Part shown: positions 11,421 through 21,431 of the stretch, piece after piece
How the letters are laid out: every line of letters begins with the position of its first letter
How positions within the stretch are numbered: the first letter of the stretch is position 1
DNA from: Comamonas sp. lk
Lineage (GTDB): Bacteria; Pseudomonadota; Gammaproteobacteria; Burkholderiales; Burkholderiaceae_C
Length of the DNA stretch: 64,000 bases
NCBI GenBank assembly: GCA_945860595.1
Contig: CAMAQV010000005.1
Location: 35,905 to 99,904, forward strand
Reading direction: 5' to 3'
The notes under the pieces: generated by a model
What the model saw: the letters and a program-made list of their open reading frames with translations, nothing else
What the model was told of the DNA's origin: nothing
Database searches by the model: none
Made by a program: the position numbers and the translations under genes

Positions 11421-12374
11421 GTGGCAGAAACAGTTTCACAAGACCCCGGCGCCATGGGACTGGGCCAGTTTGCCTACGCCAATAACAGCAACCGTTTTCT
11501 GGCTGCAGCGCCGCTGGCAGGCCAGCGGTTTGCGCTGGTCGGCGTGCCCTTTGACGGCGCTGTGACCAACCGCCCCGGCGCGCGCTTCGGCCCGCAGGAA
11601 ATCCGCCGCGCCAGTTTGATGCTGTGCGACGCGGTGCACCCTTTTTTCGGCGTCTCCCCGCTGGACGTGTTGGGCGATGCCGGCGACATGCGCCTGCCCA
11701 ACGCCACGCCCTTGCCTGATGTGCGGAGGGCTATCGAGAGCGCCGCTGCGGCGCTGATGGCCGCGCACCATTGTGTGTTTTTGGGTGGTGACCATTCCGT
11801 GACCCTGCCCCTGCTGCGCGCCGCCCACGCCCGCTTTGGGCCTGTGGGTCTGGTGCACTTTGATGCCCACTGCGATACCTGGCAAGACCATTTCGGCGAG
11901 CCTTCGGGGCATGGAACCTGGACCTATGAGGCGATCCAGGAAGGCCTGATCAGCCCGGCGCATACGGTGCAAATCGGGCTTCGCTCGGCGGGTGAGCGTG
12001 CGGCGCGCGAATACGTGCAGGATCAGGGCGGGCTGATTTACACCGCCCGCGATCTGCGCGGGCGTGACGGTGCCGGGCTGGATACGGTGGTACAAGCCAT
12101 CCGCGCCCGCATGGGCCAGCGGCCCTGCTACCTGACGCTGGATATTGACTGCCTGGACCCTGCCTTCGCGCCCGGCACGGGCACACCGGAGCCGGGCGGG
12201 CTGAGCAGTTCGCAGGTGCTGACCCTGCTGGAGGAGCTCGCACCCCTGAACTGGCTGGGCATGGACTGCGTGGAGGTGGCGCCAGCGTATGACCATGCTG
12301 AACTCACCAGCAATGCCGCGGCGAATTTCGTCTGGACGTATCTGTGCGGCCAGGTGGCTAAAGGGACGCTCTGA
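11421..12374 (+). CDS. speB: Agmatinase (ureohydrolase family)
   Basis: Hydrolyses agmatine to putrescine and urea. The 317-residue protein carries the ureohydrolase manganese ligands: H125 in LGGDHSV, D148, H150 and D152 in HFDAHCDTW, and D241 and D243 in LDIDCLDP, followed by the typical GTGTPEPGG. The start is GTG 11421, preceded by a strong AGGAGG at five bases' distance. It heads a plus-strand polyamine operon and overlaps the next gene by one base, so the putrescine it makes probably feeds the enzymes that follow. A guanidinobutyrase or similar specificity cannot be excluded. Confidence 0.9.
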   Translation: MAETVSQDPGAMGLGQFAYANNSNRFLAAAPLAGQRFALVGVPFDGAVTNRPGARFGPQEIRRASLMLCDAVHPFFGVSPLDVLGDAGDMRLPNATPLPDVRRAIESAAAALMAAHHCVFLGGDHSVTLPLLRAAHARFGPVGLVHFDAHCDTWQDHFGEPSGHGTWTYEAIQEGLISPAHTVQIGLRSAGERAAREYVQDQGGLIYTARDLRGRDGAGLDTVVQAIRARMGQRPCYLTLDIDCLDPAFAPGTGTPEPGGLSSSQVLTLLEELAPLNWLGMDCVEVAPAYDHAELTSNAAANFVWTYLCGQVAKGTL

Positions 12375-13708
12375 TGTGGGGGGCAAGCCGGCGCCGCGCG
12401 GCCTTTTTGCGCCGCGATGCCGAACTCAATAGCCGCAATTACTACGAGGCCAGCGTGCGGCGCGATGCGCCCCTGCCGCCGGTGCAGGGCGCTGTCCGTG
12501 TGGACGTGGTGGTGGTGGGAGCCGGATTTTCCGGGCTGTCGGCGGCGATTGAACTGGCCCGGCGCGGCTACCGGGTTGCGGTGCTGGAAGCGGGGCGGGT
12601 CTGCGGCGGCGCGTCCGGGCGCAACGGCGGGCAGACGATTGCCGGTTTTGCCGGCGGGCAGGAAACTTTTGAGAAGCAACTCGGACCTGCCGACGCCCGC
12701 GTCGCCTGGGATATCTCGCTGGAGGCGCTGGACCTGGTGGACGCGCGCATTGCCGAGTTCGGCATCGATTGCGACCGCCGTTTTGGCTACCTGTACGTGG
12801 CGGATGCGGCGCGCAAGGCGCGTGCGCTAGAGGCCGAGTTCGCACAACTGGAGCGCGATTACGGATTTGCCACCACCTTCGCGCGCGGGCCGGGGGTGCG
12901 CGACCTGATTGACAGCCCGCGCTACTGTGCTGCGGCGTATGAGCGCCGCTCGGGCCACCTGCATCCCTTGAAATACGGGTTGGGTTTGTTGCGTGCCGCG
13001 TTGGGGCTGGGGGTGCAGATTTTTGAGCATTCGACCGTGCACACGCTCAGCCGTGGGGCCGAGGTGGTGGCCCGGACTGAGGGCGGACAGGTCAGCGCCA
13101 GCTTTGCGGTGCTGGCGGGTAACTACAGCCTGGAGGCACATGGGCCGCTGGTGGCACCGGCGATCAACCGGCGCATCATGCCCGTGGGCACCTACATCCT
13201 GGGTACGGCCCCGCTGGACGAAGACCTGTGTCGGCAGCTCATCCCGTCTGGCGCAGCGGCCTGCGACAACAATTTTGTGCTGGACTACTACCGCTTCAGC
13301 GCGGACCACCGAATGCTGTTTGGCGGGCGCGTGAGCTATTCGCAAACCACGCCGCCCCATTTACAGGGTGTCATGCAGCGGCGCATGGAGCGGATTTTTC
13401 CGCAACTGCGCGGCACGCCGGTGGACTTTTTGTGGGGCGGGTTTGTGGATATCAGCATGAACCGCGCGCCAGACTTCGGCCGTGTGGACAGCAATATCTA
13501 TTACCTGCAGGGCTTTAGCGGCCACGGGGTGGCGCTCAGCGGCCTGGCCGGACAGATGGCGGCGCAGGCGATTGCCGGACAGGCCGAGCGCTTTGATCTT
13601 TTTGCCCGCTTGCAGCACCGCGATTTCCCTGGCGGCAGCCTGTTGCGCGCGCCGGGGCTGGTTTTGGGCACGGCGTACTACCGCTTGCGGGATATGCTGT
13701 GGGTATGA
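12374..13708 (+). CDS. puuB: Gamma-glutamylputrescine oxidase-like FAD oxidoreductase
   Basis: A DAO-family flavoenzyme of 444 residues. The Rossmann motif VVVGAGFSGLSAAIELARRG (from about residue 46) and the GRNGGQ segment are typical of PuuB/OrdL. The C-terminal LWGGFVDISMNRAPDFGR and QGFSGHGVALSGLAGQ complete the FAD site. PuuB oxidises gamma-glutamylputrescine to the aldehyde, releasing ammonia and hydrogen peroxide. The start overlaps the speB stop in TGATG. Context with puuD and puuA supports the substrate assignment. Confidence 0.88.
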   Translation: MWGASRRRAAFLRRDAELNSRNYYEASVRRDAPLPPVQGAVRVDVVVVGAGFSGLSAAIELARRGYRVAVLEAGRVCGGASGRNGGQTIAGFAGGQETFEKQLGPADARVAWDISLEALDLVDARIAEFGIDCDRRFGYLYVADAARKARALEAEFAQLERDYGFATTFARGPGVRDLIDSPRYCAAAYERRSGHLHPLKYGLGLLRAALGLGVQIFEHSTVHTLSRGAEVVARTEGGQVSASFAVLAGNYSLEAHGPLVAPAINRRIMPVGTYILGTAPLDEDLCRQLIPSGAAACDNNFVLDYYRFSADHRMLFGGRVSYSQTTPPHLQGVMQRRMERIFPQLRGTPVDFLWGGFVDISMNRAPDFGRVDSNIYYLQGFSGHGVALSGLAGQMAAQAIAGQAERFDLFARLQHRDFPGGSLLRAPGLVLGTAYYRLRDMLWV

Positions 13709-13736
13709 GTGGGAACCTTTTTTTGGAGATCTGACG

Positions 13737-14525
13737 ATGCATGAGCCGCCTGTTCTGGTCTGGCTGCCGGTGGACCGGCGTTATCTGGGGGAAGACGGCA
13801 AACGCTCCCCGTTTTATGTTCTGGGGGAAAAGTACGCGCTGTCGCTCAAACAGGTAGCGGGTGCCGAACCGGTCTTGTTCCCGGCCGCCAAAGCCGAAGC
13901 CCTGCCAGCCATGTTGTCAATGGTGCACGGCGTGCTGCTCACTGGCTCGCCGGCGAACGTTCACCCCTCGCACTTTGGCGAGGACGTCACCGACCCTCGC
14001 CTGCCGCTGGATCCGCACCGCGACGACCTGACGCTGCCCTTGGTGCGGGCCTGCGTCGAGCACGGGGTGCCGCTGCTGGGTATCTGTCGCGGTTTTCAGG
14101 AGATCAATGTGGCCATGGGCGGTTCGCTGCACCAGCAGGTGCACCATGTCGAGGGCATGGCCGACCACCGCGAAAACCCGGAACTCTCGTACGAAGACCA
14201 GTATGGCCTATCGCACGATGTGCATCTGGTGCCGGGCAGCCCGTTTGCGCAATGGGCTGGTGGTCCGACAGCGCGGGTCAATTCGCTACATGGCCAGGGC
14301 GTGAACCGTCTGGCCGATGGCCTGAGCGCCATGGCGCACGCGCCTGACGGATTGGTAGAGGCCTTTGGTGTGGCGGGCGCGCACAGTTTTGCGTACGCCG
14401 TGCAGTGGCACCCCGAATGGCAGACCGCCACGCACCCGTTCTACGAACATATTTTTGCCGCTTTTGGAGCCGCGTGCCGCGCCCGCCGCGCGCAGTTGCA
14501 GGAGGCTGGTCGGGCTGTAGCCTGA
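13737..14525 (+). CDS. puuD: Gamma-glutamyl-GABA hydrolase (class I amidotransferase-like)
   Basis: Releases GABA from gamma-glutamyl-GABA, the last Puu step. The 262-residue protein has the class I glutamine amidotransferase triad: C117 in LGICRGFQEINVAMGG, and H225 and E227 in VQWHPEW. The PuuD-type LLTGSPANVHPSHF precedes it. The start is ATG 13737 after a GGAGA site, 28 bp beyond puuB. The order speB-puuB-puuD-puuA supports the role. Confidence 0.93.
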   Translation: MHEPPVLVWLPVDRRYLGEDGKRSPFYVLGEKYALSLKQVAGAEPVLFPAAKAEALPAMLSMVHGVLLTGSPANVHPSHFGEDVTDPRLPLDPHRDDLTLPLVRACVEHGVPLLGICRGFQEINVAMGGSLHQQVHHVEGMADHRENPELSYEDQYGLSHDVHLVPGSPFAQWAGGPTARVNSLHGQGVNRLADGLSAMAHAPDGLVEAFGVAGAHSFAYAVQWHPEWQTATHPFYEHIFAAFGAACRARRAQLQEAGRAVA

Positions 14526-14568
14526 GCCGCGGTAGCGCACATTCATATAAACAAAAAGGGAGATGGAG

Positions 14569-15936
14569 ATGACACAAGCAAGTGAGATGAATTTCAATGA
14601 CCTGGAGCAGTGGCTGAATGAGCGCCGGGTGACTGAGATCGAATGCCTGGTACCCGACTTGACCGGAGTGGCGCGCGGGAAAATTCTGCCGCGTGAAAAA
14701 TTCACTGAAGATCGGGGCATGCGCTTGCCGCAAGCCATTGTGGCCATGGGGGTGACCGGCGTATTCCCAGAGAGTGGGCCGTATTACGACGTCATCGATC
14801 CCACTGACAAAGACATGCAGCTGCGGCCGGATCCAGGCTCGGTGCGCATCGTTCCCTGGGCCACGGACCCGACCGCGCAGGTGATCCACGACTGTTTTGA
14901 TAACCAGGGCCGGCTGGTGCCCTTTGCGCCGCGCAGCGTGCTGCGCCGGGTGTGTGAGCTGTATGCCGCCGAGGGCTTGCAGCCCATTGTTGCGCCCGAG
15001 CTGGAGTTCTACCTGACAGCGCGCAATACCGACCCCAACACCTTACTCAAGGCGCCCATTGGCCGCAGCGGCCGTGCCGAGACCTCGCGCCAGGCCTACA
15101 GCATTGACGCGGTCAACGAGTTCGACCCCTTGTTCGAAGAAATTTATGACTACTGCGAAAAAATGGAGCTCAACGTCGATACCTTGATCCACGAGGTCGG
15201 CGCCGGTCAGATGGAGATCAATTTTTTCCACAACAAACCGCTGGGCCTGGCCGACGAGGTGTTCTTTTTCAAACGCACCGTGCGTGAGGCCGCGCTGCGC
15301 CACGACATGTACGCCACCTTTATGGCCAAGCCGATTGCCGGTGAGCCTGGCAGCGCCATGCACGTGCACCAAAGCCTGGTTGACGTGGCCGATGGGCACA
15401 ACGTGTTCAGTAACCCCGACGGCACACCCTCCGAGATGTTCATGCATTACATCGGAGGGTTGCAGCGCTATGTGCCCGCGGCTATGGCCTTGGTAGCACC
15501 GTATGTCAACAGCTACCGCCGTCTATCACGCCATACCGCCGCCCCCATCAACATTGAATGGGGCCATGACAACCGCACGGTGGGCATCCGTTCGCCGATT
15601 TCCGCGCCCGCTGCGCGGCGGGTGGAAAACCGTGTCATCGGCGCCGATGCCAATCCGTATGTCGCGATGGCGATGACGCTGGCCTGCGGCTACCTGGGCT
15701 TGAAAAACAAGATCAAGCCCAAGCCCGAGATGCGCGGCGACGCCTACCTGTCGCCCTACGCGTTGCCGCGCAGCCTGGGCGAGGCGCTGGACTGGCTGCG
15801 CAAAGAGAGCGATTTGCACGAGGTGCTGGGCAAGGAGTTCATCACCGTGTACACCGAAATCAAGGAGCTTGAGTTTGAGGAGTTCATGAAGGTGATTTCG
15901 CCTTGGGAGCGGGAACACCTCCTGCTCCACGTCTGA
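14569..15936 (+). CDS. puuA: Gamma-glutamylputrescine synthetase (glutamine synthetase family)
   Basis: Ligates glutamate to putrescine using ATP, committing it to the Puu pathway. The 455-residue product has glutamine-synthetase-fold motifs: the DLTGVARGKILPREKF opening region, APELEFYL, EVGAGQMEINF, GSAMHVHQSL and INIEWGHDNRTVGIR. ATG 14569 is chosen because the GGGAG site lies at proper distance; the in-frame ATG at 14563 abuts that site. It follows puuD by 43 bp in an AT-richer stretch that might hold a secondary promoter. Confidence 0.9.
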   Translation: MTQASEMNFNDLEQWLNERRVTEIECLVPDLTGVARGKILPREKFTEDRGMRLPQAIVAMGVTGVFPESGPYYDVIDPTDKDMQLRPDPGSVRIVPWATDPTAQVIHDCFDNQGRLVPFAPRSVLRRVCELYAAEGLQPIVAPELEFYLTARNTDPNTLLKAPIGRSGRAETSRQAYSIDAVNEFDPLFEEIYDYCEKMELNVDTLIHEVGAGQMEINFFHNKPLGLADEVFFFKRTVREAALRHDMYATFMAKPIAGEPGSAMHVHQSLVDVADGHNVFSNPDGTPSEMFMHYIGGLQRYVPAAMALVAPYVNSYRRLSRHTAAPINIEWGHDNRTVGIRSPISAPAARRVENRVIGADANPYVAMAMTLACGYLGLKNKIKPKPEMRGDAYLSPYALPRSLGEALDWLRKESDLHEVLGKEFITVYTEIKELEFEEFMKVISPWEREHLLLHV

Positions 15937-15982
15937 TACCGCCTGCCGCATCTATTCTTGATTTGAAACCGAGAACCTTGAC

Positions 15983-17380
15983 ATGAATACCCCCGTCGAT
16001 ACCCGCGCCATCCAGGCTATGGACAGCGCGCATTTTCTGCATCCCTTCACCGATTTCCAAGACCTCAACACCCGCGGCGCGCGCGTCATCACCCGTGCCG
16101 AAGGTGTTTATATCTGGGACTCTGAGGGCCACAAAATTCTGGATGGCATGAGCGGTTTGTGGTGCGTCAACGTGGGCTATGGGCGGCGTGAACTCGCGGA
16201 TGCCGCGCACCGCCAGATGCTGGAGCTGCCCTACTACAACAGCTTTTTCCAAACCACTAACGTGCAAGCCGCCACGCTGGCGGCCAAGCTGGCATCGCTG
16301 GCACCCACGGTGGGCGGACGCAGTTTCCAGCATGTGTTTTATTCATCCAGCGGCAGCGAGAGCAACGACTCCAATGTGCGCATGGTGCGCCGCTACTGGG
16401 ATTTGCTGGGCCAGCCGCAGCGCAAAATCATCATCAGCCGCCACAACGCTTACCACGGCAGCACCATGGCCGGAGCCTCGCTGGGCGGCATGAGCGGCAT
16501 GCACGCGCAGGGCGACTTGCCGATTCCCAATATCTGCCATATCCAGCAGCCCTACCATTTTGAGCACGCGCTGCCCGGTGAAAGCGAGGATGACTTCGGC
16601 ATCCGCGCCGCAGGTTGGCTGGAGCAGCGGATTCTGGAACTCGGGCCCGATAAGGTGGCCGCTTTCATCGGCGAGCCGGTGCAGGGCGCCGGCGGCGTGA
16701 TCATTCCGCCGGCCACCTACTGGCCCGAGATCCAACGCATCGTCGACAAGTACGGCATCCTGCTGATCAGCGACGAGGTGATTTGCGCCTTCGGCCGCCT
16801 GGGCCACTGGTTTGCCTATGAAAAATTCGGCTACCGCCCCGACCTGGTGACCTTTGCCAAGGCCGTCACCAGCGGCTACATCCCCTTGGGCGGCGTGATG
16901 GTGGGCGACCGCGTGGCGAAGGTGCTGATCGAGCAGGGCGGCGAGTTCAACCACGGCTACACCTACAGCGGCCACCCGGTCGCCTGCGCGGTCGCGCTGG
17001 CCAATCTGGAGCTGATGGAGCGTGAAGACCTGGTGGCGCGCGTGCACGACGATGTCGGCCCCTATCTGGCAGCGCACTTTGAGCGGCTGGCCGCGCACCC
17101 GCTGGTGGGGCAGGCGCAGACCTGCGGCCTGATGGCGGGCCTGGTTTTGGTGCAGGACAAGGCCAAGAAGACCCCTTTCGACCCGGAGCTGGGCGTTGGC
17201 ATGGTCTGCCGCCGCCATTGTTTTGCCAACGGGCTGGTGATGCGGGCGGTGGGCGATCGCATGATCATCGCCCCGCCCTTGACCATCAGCCACGCGGAAA
17301 TCGACACCATGGTGGGGCTTATAGTGCGCTGTCTCGATCTGACACTGGAAGAAGTCCGGCTCAAGGGCTGGACGCGCTAG
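15983..17380 (+). CDS. spuC: Putrescine--pyruvate type class III aminotransferase
   Basis: A PLP enzyme of 465 residues. The Schiff-base lysine is K293 in TFAKAVTSGYIPLGG, and the cofactor-ring aspartate is D264 in LLISDEVICAFGRLG. SNDSNVRMVRRYW and RHNAYHGST are typical of the omega-amino acid/SpuC branch. The expected reaction transfers the amino group from putrescine to pyruvate, giving 4-aminobutyraldehyde and alanine. It lies 46 bp after puuA and 47 bp before the transporter genes. Other omega-amine donors, or GABA/beta-alanine, are possible. Confidence 0.82.
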   Translation: MNTPVDTRAIQAMDSAHFLHPFTDFQDLNTRGARVITRAEGVYIWDSEGHKILDGMSGLWCVNVGYGRRELADAAHRQMLELPYYNSFFQTTNVQAATLAAKLASLAPTVGGRSFQHVFYSSSGSESNDSNVRMVRRYWDLLGQPQRKIIISRHNAYHGSTMAGASLGGMSGMHAQGDLPIPNICHIQQPYHFEHALPGESEDDFGIRAAGWLEQRILELGPDKVAAFIGEPVQGAGGVIIPPATYWPEIQRIVDKYGILLISDEVICAFGRLGHWFAYEKFGYRPDLVTFAKAVTSGYIPLGGVMVGDRVAKVLIEQGGEFNHGYTYSGHPVACAVALANLELMEREDLVARVHDDVGPYLAAHFERLAAHPLVGQAQTCGLMAGLVLVQDKAKKTPFDPELGVGMVCRRHCFANGLVMRAVGDRMIIAPPLTISHAEIDTMVGLIVRCLDLTLEEVRLKGWTR

Positions 17381-17427
17381 CCGCCGCTGGCCTGTTGTTT
17401 GGAACTCTATTTAATCAGGAGAAAAAC

Positions 17428-18564
17428 ATGAATGCAGTTGGTTCGGTCCGCCGCTTCTTCCATAACCTGACCTGGGTCGCCGCAGCCGCCTATGCGGTGG
17501 CCGGCTTGAACCCTGTTATGGCCCAGGCGCAGGAAGAAAAAGTTCTCAATATCTACAACTGGTCTGATTACGTGGCCAGCGACACGATTGCCAATTTCGA
17601 GAAAGAAACTGGTATCAAGGTGCGCTATGACACCTACGACAACAATGAAATCCTGCATGCCAAACTGGTGGCCGGTAAAACCGGTTATGACATTGTCGTG
17701 CCCTCATCCACCTTTGCCCGGCTGCAAATTGACGGTGGCCTGTTGATGAAGCTAGACAAGTCGCAGCTGCCCAACCTCAAGAACTTGGATCCCGATATCC
17801 AGGCGCAAATTGCCACGATAGATCCGGGTAACCAGTACCTGGTGAATTGGCTCTGGGGTTACACCACCATCGGCATCAACACCGCCAAGGTCAAAGCTGC
17901 GCTGGGTTCCGAGCCCATGCCCGCCAATGCGTGGGAGTTGTTTTTCAACCCCAAGTACGCCAGCAAGCTCAAGAGCTGTGGCATCTCGGTGCTGGACAGT
18001 GCGTCTGAGGTCATACCTGCTGCCTTGCATTACCTGGGTAAAGACAGTTTCAGCAAAAGCGGTGCGGATTACCAGGAGGCGCTGGCCCTGCTGAAAAGTG
18101 TGCGGCCCTATGTGACCTTGTTCAGTTCCTCGGGCTACATCAATGAGATGGCCAGCGGCTCGATTTGCATGGCCCTGGGCTGGAATGGCGACATCAACAT
18201 CGCACGCGCCCGCGCTCTGGAGGGTAAGACCGGGCAGGATGTGGTGGCGCTGGTGCCCAAGACCGGCGGCATTCTGTTTTTTGACATGATGGCCATCACG
18301 GCCGATGCGCCGCATCCGAAAAACGCCATGCTGTTCATGAACTACATCATGCGCCCCGAGGTGCATGCGGCGCTGACCAACAAGGTGAAGTACGCCAACC
18401 CCAACAAGGAGTCGCGCAAATTTATCGTCCCCGAGGTGGCCAGCAACCCGTCGGTATTCCCCAGTCCGGCGGAAATGGCGCTGATGGTTCCACCCAAAGC
18501 GCTGAGCAACGACATCCGCCGTTTGGAAACGCGGACCTATACGTCCTTCAAGACCGGTCTGTAA
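17428..18564 (+). CDS. potF: Polyamine ABC transporter substrate-binding protein (PotF-type)
   Basis: A periplasmic binding protein of 378 residues with a signal peptide (VAAAAYAVAGLNPVMAQAQ). The mature protein begins EEKVLNIYNWSDYVASDTIANF, the PotF signature whose tryptophan and aspartate contact putrescine in known structures. GWNGDINIA supplies the second Trp-x-x-Asp pair. The start is ATG 17428 after CAGGAG. It heads potFGHI and should deliver putrescine to the permease pair encoded next. Specificity for putrescine over spermidine is inferred from operon context. Confidence 0.92.
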   Translation: MNAVGSVRRFFHNLTWVAAAAYAVAGLNPVMAQAQEEKVLNIYNWSDYVASDTIANFEKETGIKVRYDTYDNNEILHAKLVAGKTGYDIVVPSSTFARLQIDGGLLMKLDKSQLPNLKNLDPDIQAQIATIDPGNQYLVNWLWGYTTIGINTAKVKAALGSEPMPANAWELFFNPKYASKLKSCGISVLDSASEVIPAALHYLGKDSFSKSGADYQEALALLKSVRPYVTLFSSSGYINEMASGSICMALGWNGDINIARARALEGKTGQDVVALVPKTGGILFFDMMAITADAPHPKNAMLFMNYIMRPEVHAALTNKVKYANPNKESRKFIVPEVASNPSVFPSPAEMALMVPPKALSNDIRRLETRTYTSFKTGL

Positions 18565-19683
18565 GTGGTGGCCGGGATGGCATTTTTGCAAATTCGCCAT
18601 ATCGTCAAACAGTTTGACGAGGTCTTTGCGGTGGACGACGTGTCGCTGGACATCGCGCAGGGCGAGATCTTCGCTTTGCTGGGCTCGTCCGGCTGCGGCA
18701 AGTCCACGCTGCTGCGCATGTTGGCGGGTTTTGAGACGCCGACCTCCGGTCACATCGTGCTGGGGGGCCAGGACATTGTTGGCTTGGCGCCCTACGACCG
18801 GCCCATCAACATGATGTTCCAGAGCTACGCGCTGTTTCCCCACCTCAATGTCTGGGACAACATTGCCTTCGGCCTGCGTCGCGACGGCATGTCCAAGCCG
18901 GATATCGCGCAGCGGGTCGATGAGATGCTGGAGATGGTGCAACTCAAGCCCTACGCCAAGCGCAAGCCGCACCAGCTCTCCGGCGGCCAGCAGCAGCGCG
19001 TGGCACTGGCCCGCAGCCTGGCCAAGCGCCCGCGCCTGTTATTGCTGGACGAGCCGCTGGGTGCGCTGGACGCCAAGCTGCGCCAGCGTACGCAGCTGGA
19101 GCTGGTGCACATCATCCAGCGCGTGGGCGTGACCTGCGTGATGGTGACGCACGACCAGGAAGAGGCCATGACCATGGCCACCCGCATCGGTGTGATGAGC
19201 GAGGGCAAGATTTTGCAAATCGGCCGTCCCGAGGAGATTTACGAAACGCCCAACTGCCGCTTTGTGGCGGACTTCATCGGTACCGTCAACCTGTTCAAGG
19301 GCCAGGTCAGCGTGGACGAGCCCGACCACGTGGTCATTGACAGCCCGGAGTGCCGCCATTACGTCAGCCATGGCATCACCGGCACGCTGGGCATGGAAGT
19401 CGATGTCGCCGTGCGTCCCGAAAAGATGGGCCTGCAGGCTGCCGCTCCGCTTGCCAGCGAGCGCGAGTCCGCGGCCGAAGTTGGACATAACCAGGTCCAG
19501 GGCGAGATCACCGACATTGCCTACCTGGGCAGCCTGACCACTTACCACGTACGCCTGGCCTCGGGTCTGGTGCTCAAAGTAACCCAGACCAACGCCGCCC
19601 GCCACGCCGGTGTTCCGCTGGTCAGCGGTGACGCGGTATGGGTCTGGTGGGATGGCACGGACATCGTAGTCTTAACCCGCTAA
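18565..19683 (+). CDS. potG: Polyamine ABC transporter ATP-binding protein
   Basis: Powers the PotHI channel. The 372-residue protein has Walker [10 protein letters not shown] (K46), Q-loop [12 protein letters not shown], signature LSGGQQQR, Walker B LLLLDEP, and a C-terminal TOBE-like regulatory region ([10 protein letters not shown]..., [11 protein letters not shown]). The open frame begins with GTG directly after the potF stop; ATG 18577 ([13 protein letters not shown]) is an equally plausible start because neither has a strong ribosome-binding site. Confidence 0.93.
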   Translation: MVAGMAFLQIRHIVKQFDEVFAVDDVSLDIAQGEIFALLGSSGCGKSTLLRMLAGFETPTSGHIVLGGQDIVGLAPYDRPINMMFQSYALFPHLNVWDNIAFGLRRDGMSKPDIAQRVDEMLEMVQLKPYAKRKPHQLSGGQQQRVALARSLAKRPRLLLLDEPLGALDAKLRQRTQLELVHIIQRVGVTCVMVTHDQEEAMTMATRIGVMSEGKILQIGRPEEIYETPNCRFVADFIGTVNLFKGQVSVDEPDHVVIDSPECRHYVSHGITGTLGMEVDVAVRPEKMGLQAAAPLASERESAAEVGHNQVQGEITDIAYLGSLTTYHVRLASGLVLKVTQTNAARHAGVPLVSGDAVWVWWDGTDIVVLTR

Positions 19684-19686
19684 GTC

Positions 19687-20583
19687 ATGTCTGCCACTGC
19701 CCTGGCCCGCTGGGGCTCCCGTACCCTGATCGGGGTACCCATGCTCTTCCTGATCGCATTCTTTTTGCTGCCCTTTCTGGTGGTCTTCAAGATCAGTGTG
19801 TCCGAGATGGACACCGTCTTCTTCCGCGATGTGCTGACCTGGGCCGATGGTTTGGTCACCATCAAGATCAACTTCGCAAATTACTTTAGTCTGGCGCAGG
19901 ATGGCCTGTACCTGGGCACCTACATCCGCTCGCTGGGCTATGCAGCGATGACCGCGCTGATCTGCTTGCTGATTGCCTACCCGTTCGCGTATTGCATTGC
20001 CCGCAGCCCGGCTGACAAGCGTCCGGCCTTGTTGATGATGGTGATGCTGCCGTTCTGGACCTCGTTTTTGCTGCGCATCTACGCCTGGAAAATCCTGCTC
20101 GCTGACTCGGGCGTTTTCAACCAACTGCTGCTGGTGCTGGGCGTAATTGCCGAGCCGATCAAGATGATGAACACCCCGTTTTCGCTGATTCTGGGCATGG
20201 TGTACTGCTACATCCCTTTCATGATCCTGCCGCTGTACGCCACGCTGGTGAAGATGGATCTCAGCCTCTTGGAGGCGGCGCTGGATCTGGGTGCCACGCC
20301 CGCGCAGGCCTTCTGGCGCATCACGGTTCCGCTGTCCAAGAGCGGCATCATTGCCGGCTCCATGCTGGTGTTCATTCCCTGTGTCGGGGAGTTTGTCATC
20401 CCCGAGTTGCTGGGGGGCCCGCAGACGCTGATGATCGGTCGGGTGCTGTGGGACGAGTTCTTTGGAAATAACGATTGGCCCATGGCGGCGGCGGTTGCCG
20501 TGGTGATGGTGCTGCTCATCATCGTGCCGCTGGCGCTCTTCAACAAGCACCAGGCCGAGGCGAACGCGAAGGCGGCCGCATGA
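19687..20583 (+). CDS. potH: Polyamine ABC transporter permease
   Basis: An inner-membrane channel subunit of 298 residues with about six transmembrane helices, the first being LIGVPMLFLIAFFLLPFLVV. The cytoplasmic EAA loop reads EAALDLGATPAQAFWRITVP and docks with the ATPase. It follows potG by 3 bp and its TGA overlaps the ATG of potI, which points to translational coupling. Confidence 0.93.
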   Translation: MSATALARWGSRTLIGVPMLFLIAFFLLPFLVVFKISVSEMDTVFFRDVLTWADGLVTIKINFANYFSLAQDGLYLGTYIRSLGYAAMTALICLLIAYPFAYCIARSPADKRPALLMMVMLPFWTSFLLRIYAWKILLADSGVFNQLLLVLGVIAEPIKMMNTPFSLILGMVYCYIPFMILPLYATLVKMDLSLLEAALDLGATPAQAFWRITVPLSKSGIIAGSMLVFIPCVGEFVIPELLGGPQTLMIGRVLWDEFFGNNDWPMAAAVAVVMVLLIIVPLALFNKHQAEANAKAAA

Positions 20584-21413
20584 AATCCAAGCAGTTGCGC
20601 GCTGTAGTCTGGATGGGCATCGTCTTTGTCTTCCTGTACCTGCCGATCGTGACGCTGGTGGTTCTGAGCTTTAACGCCAGCCCCATGGTCACGAGCTGGG
20701 GCGGCTGGTCGCTCAAGTGGTACAGCGCGCTGGCCGACGACGAGGAGATGATTTCCGGCTTTCGGCTGTCCTTGTCGATTGCCACCCTGACCGCTTTTTC
20801 TTCCGTATTCCTGGGTACCTTGGCGGCGCTGTCCTTGCACCGCTTCAAGCGTTTTCGGGCGCGCACCCTGTTTGTCGGCATGGTCAATGCGCCCCTGGTG
20901 ATGCCCGAAGTGATCATCGGTTTGTCGCTGCTGCTGATGCTGGTTTCCGTGCAGCGCCTGTTTGGATTTCCTGAGCGCGGTTTTTCCACGATCTGGTTGG
21001 GGCACACGCTGCTGGGCATGGCCTACGCCACGGTGGTGGTGCTGTCGCGCTTGCAGGAGGTGAGTCCCTCGTTAGAAGAGGCGGCGCAGGATTTGGGTTG
21101 CCGTCCGTTGCAGGTTTTTTTCCTGGTCACCCTGCCGCTGATCGTGCAGGCTATTGGCTCGGCCTGGCTGCTGACCTTTACCTTGTCGCTCGATGACGTG
21201 GTGTTATCTGCCTTTTTGTCCGGCCCGGGTTCCACCACCATGCCCATCACCATCTTCAGCCGCGCTCGTCTGGGCGTCAGCCCCAGCGTCAACACGGTCG
21301 CCGCCATCACGGTGGCCGTGGTCAGCGTGGCCGTGGTCAGCGCCAGCATTTTCATGGCCCGTGCGCAGCGGCGGCGGGACCAGGAAATGGCCGCTGCCTA
21401 CAGGCTGGGATGA
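20580..21413 (+). CDS. potI: Polyamine ABC transporter permease
   Basis: Second channel subunit, 277 residues, about six transmembrane helices (VVWMGIVFVFLYLPIVTLVV first), and an EAA loop EEAAQDLGCRPLQVFFLVTLP. The ATGA overlap with potH fixes the start at 20580. Last gene of the ten-kilobase polyamine operon; the next gene converges from the other strand 18 bp away. Confidence 0.93.
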   Translation: MKSKQLRAVVWMGIVFVFLYLPIVTLVVLSFNASPMVTSWGGWSLKWYSALADDEEMISGFRLSLSIATLTAFSSVFLGTLAALSLHRFKRFRARTLFVGMVNAPLVMPEVIIGLSLLLMLVSVQRLFGFPERGFSTIWLGHTLLGMAYATVVVLSRLQEVSPSLEEAAQDLGCRPLQVFFLVTLPLIVQAIGSAWLLTFTLSLDDVVLSAFLSGPGSTTMPITIFSRARLGVSPSVNTVAAITVAVVSVAVVSASIFMARAQRRRDQEMAAAYRLG

Positions 21414-21431
21414 GGCGAAAAACGATGCGCG

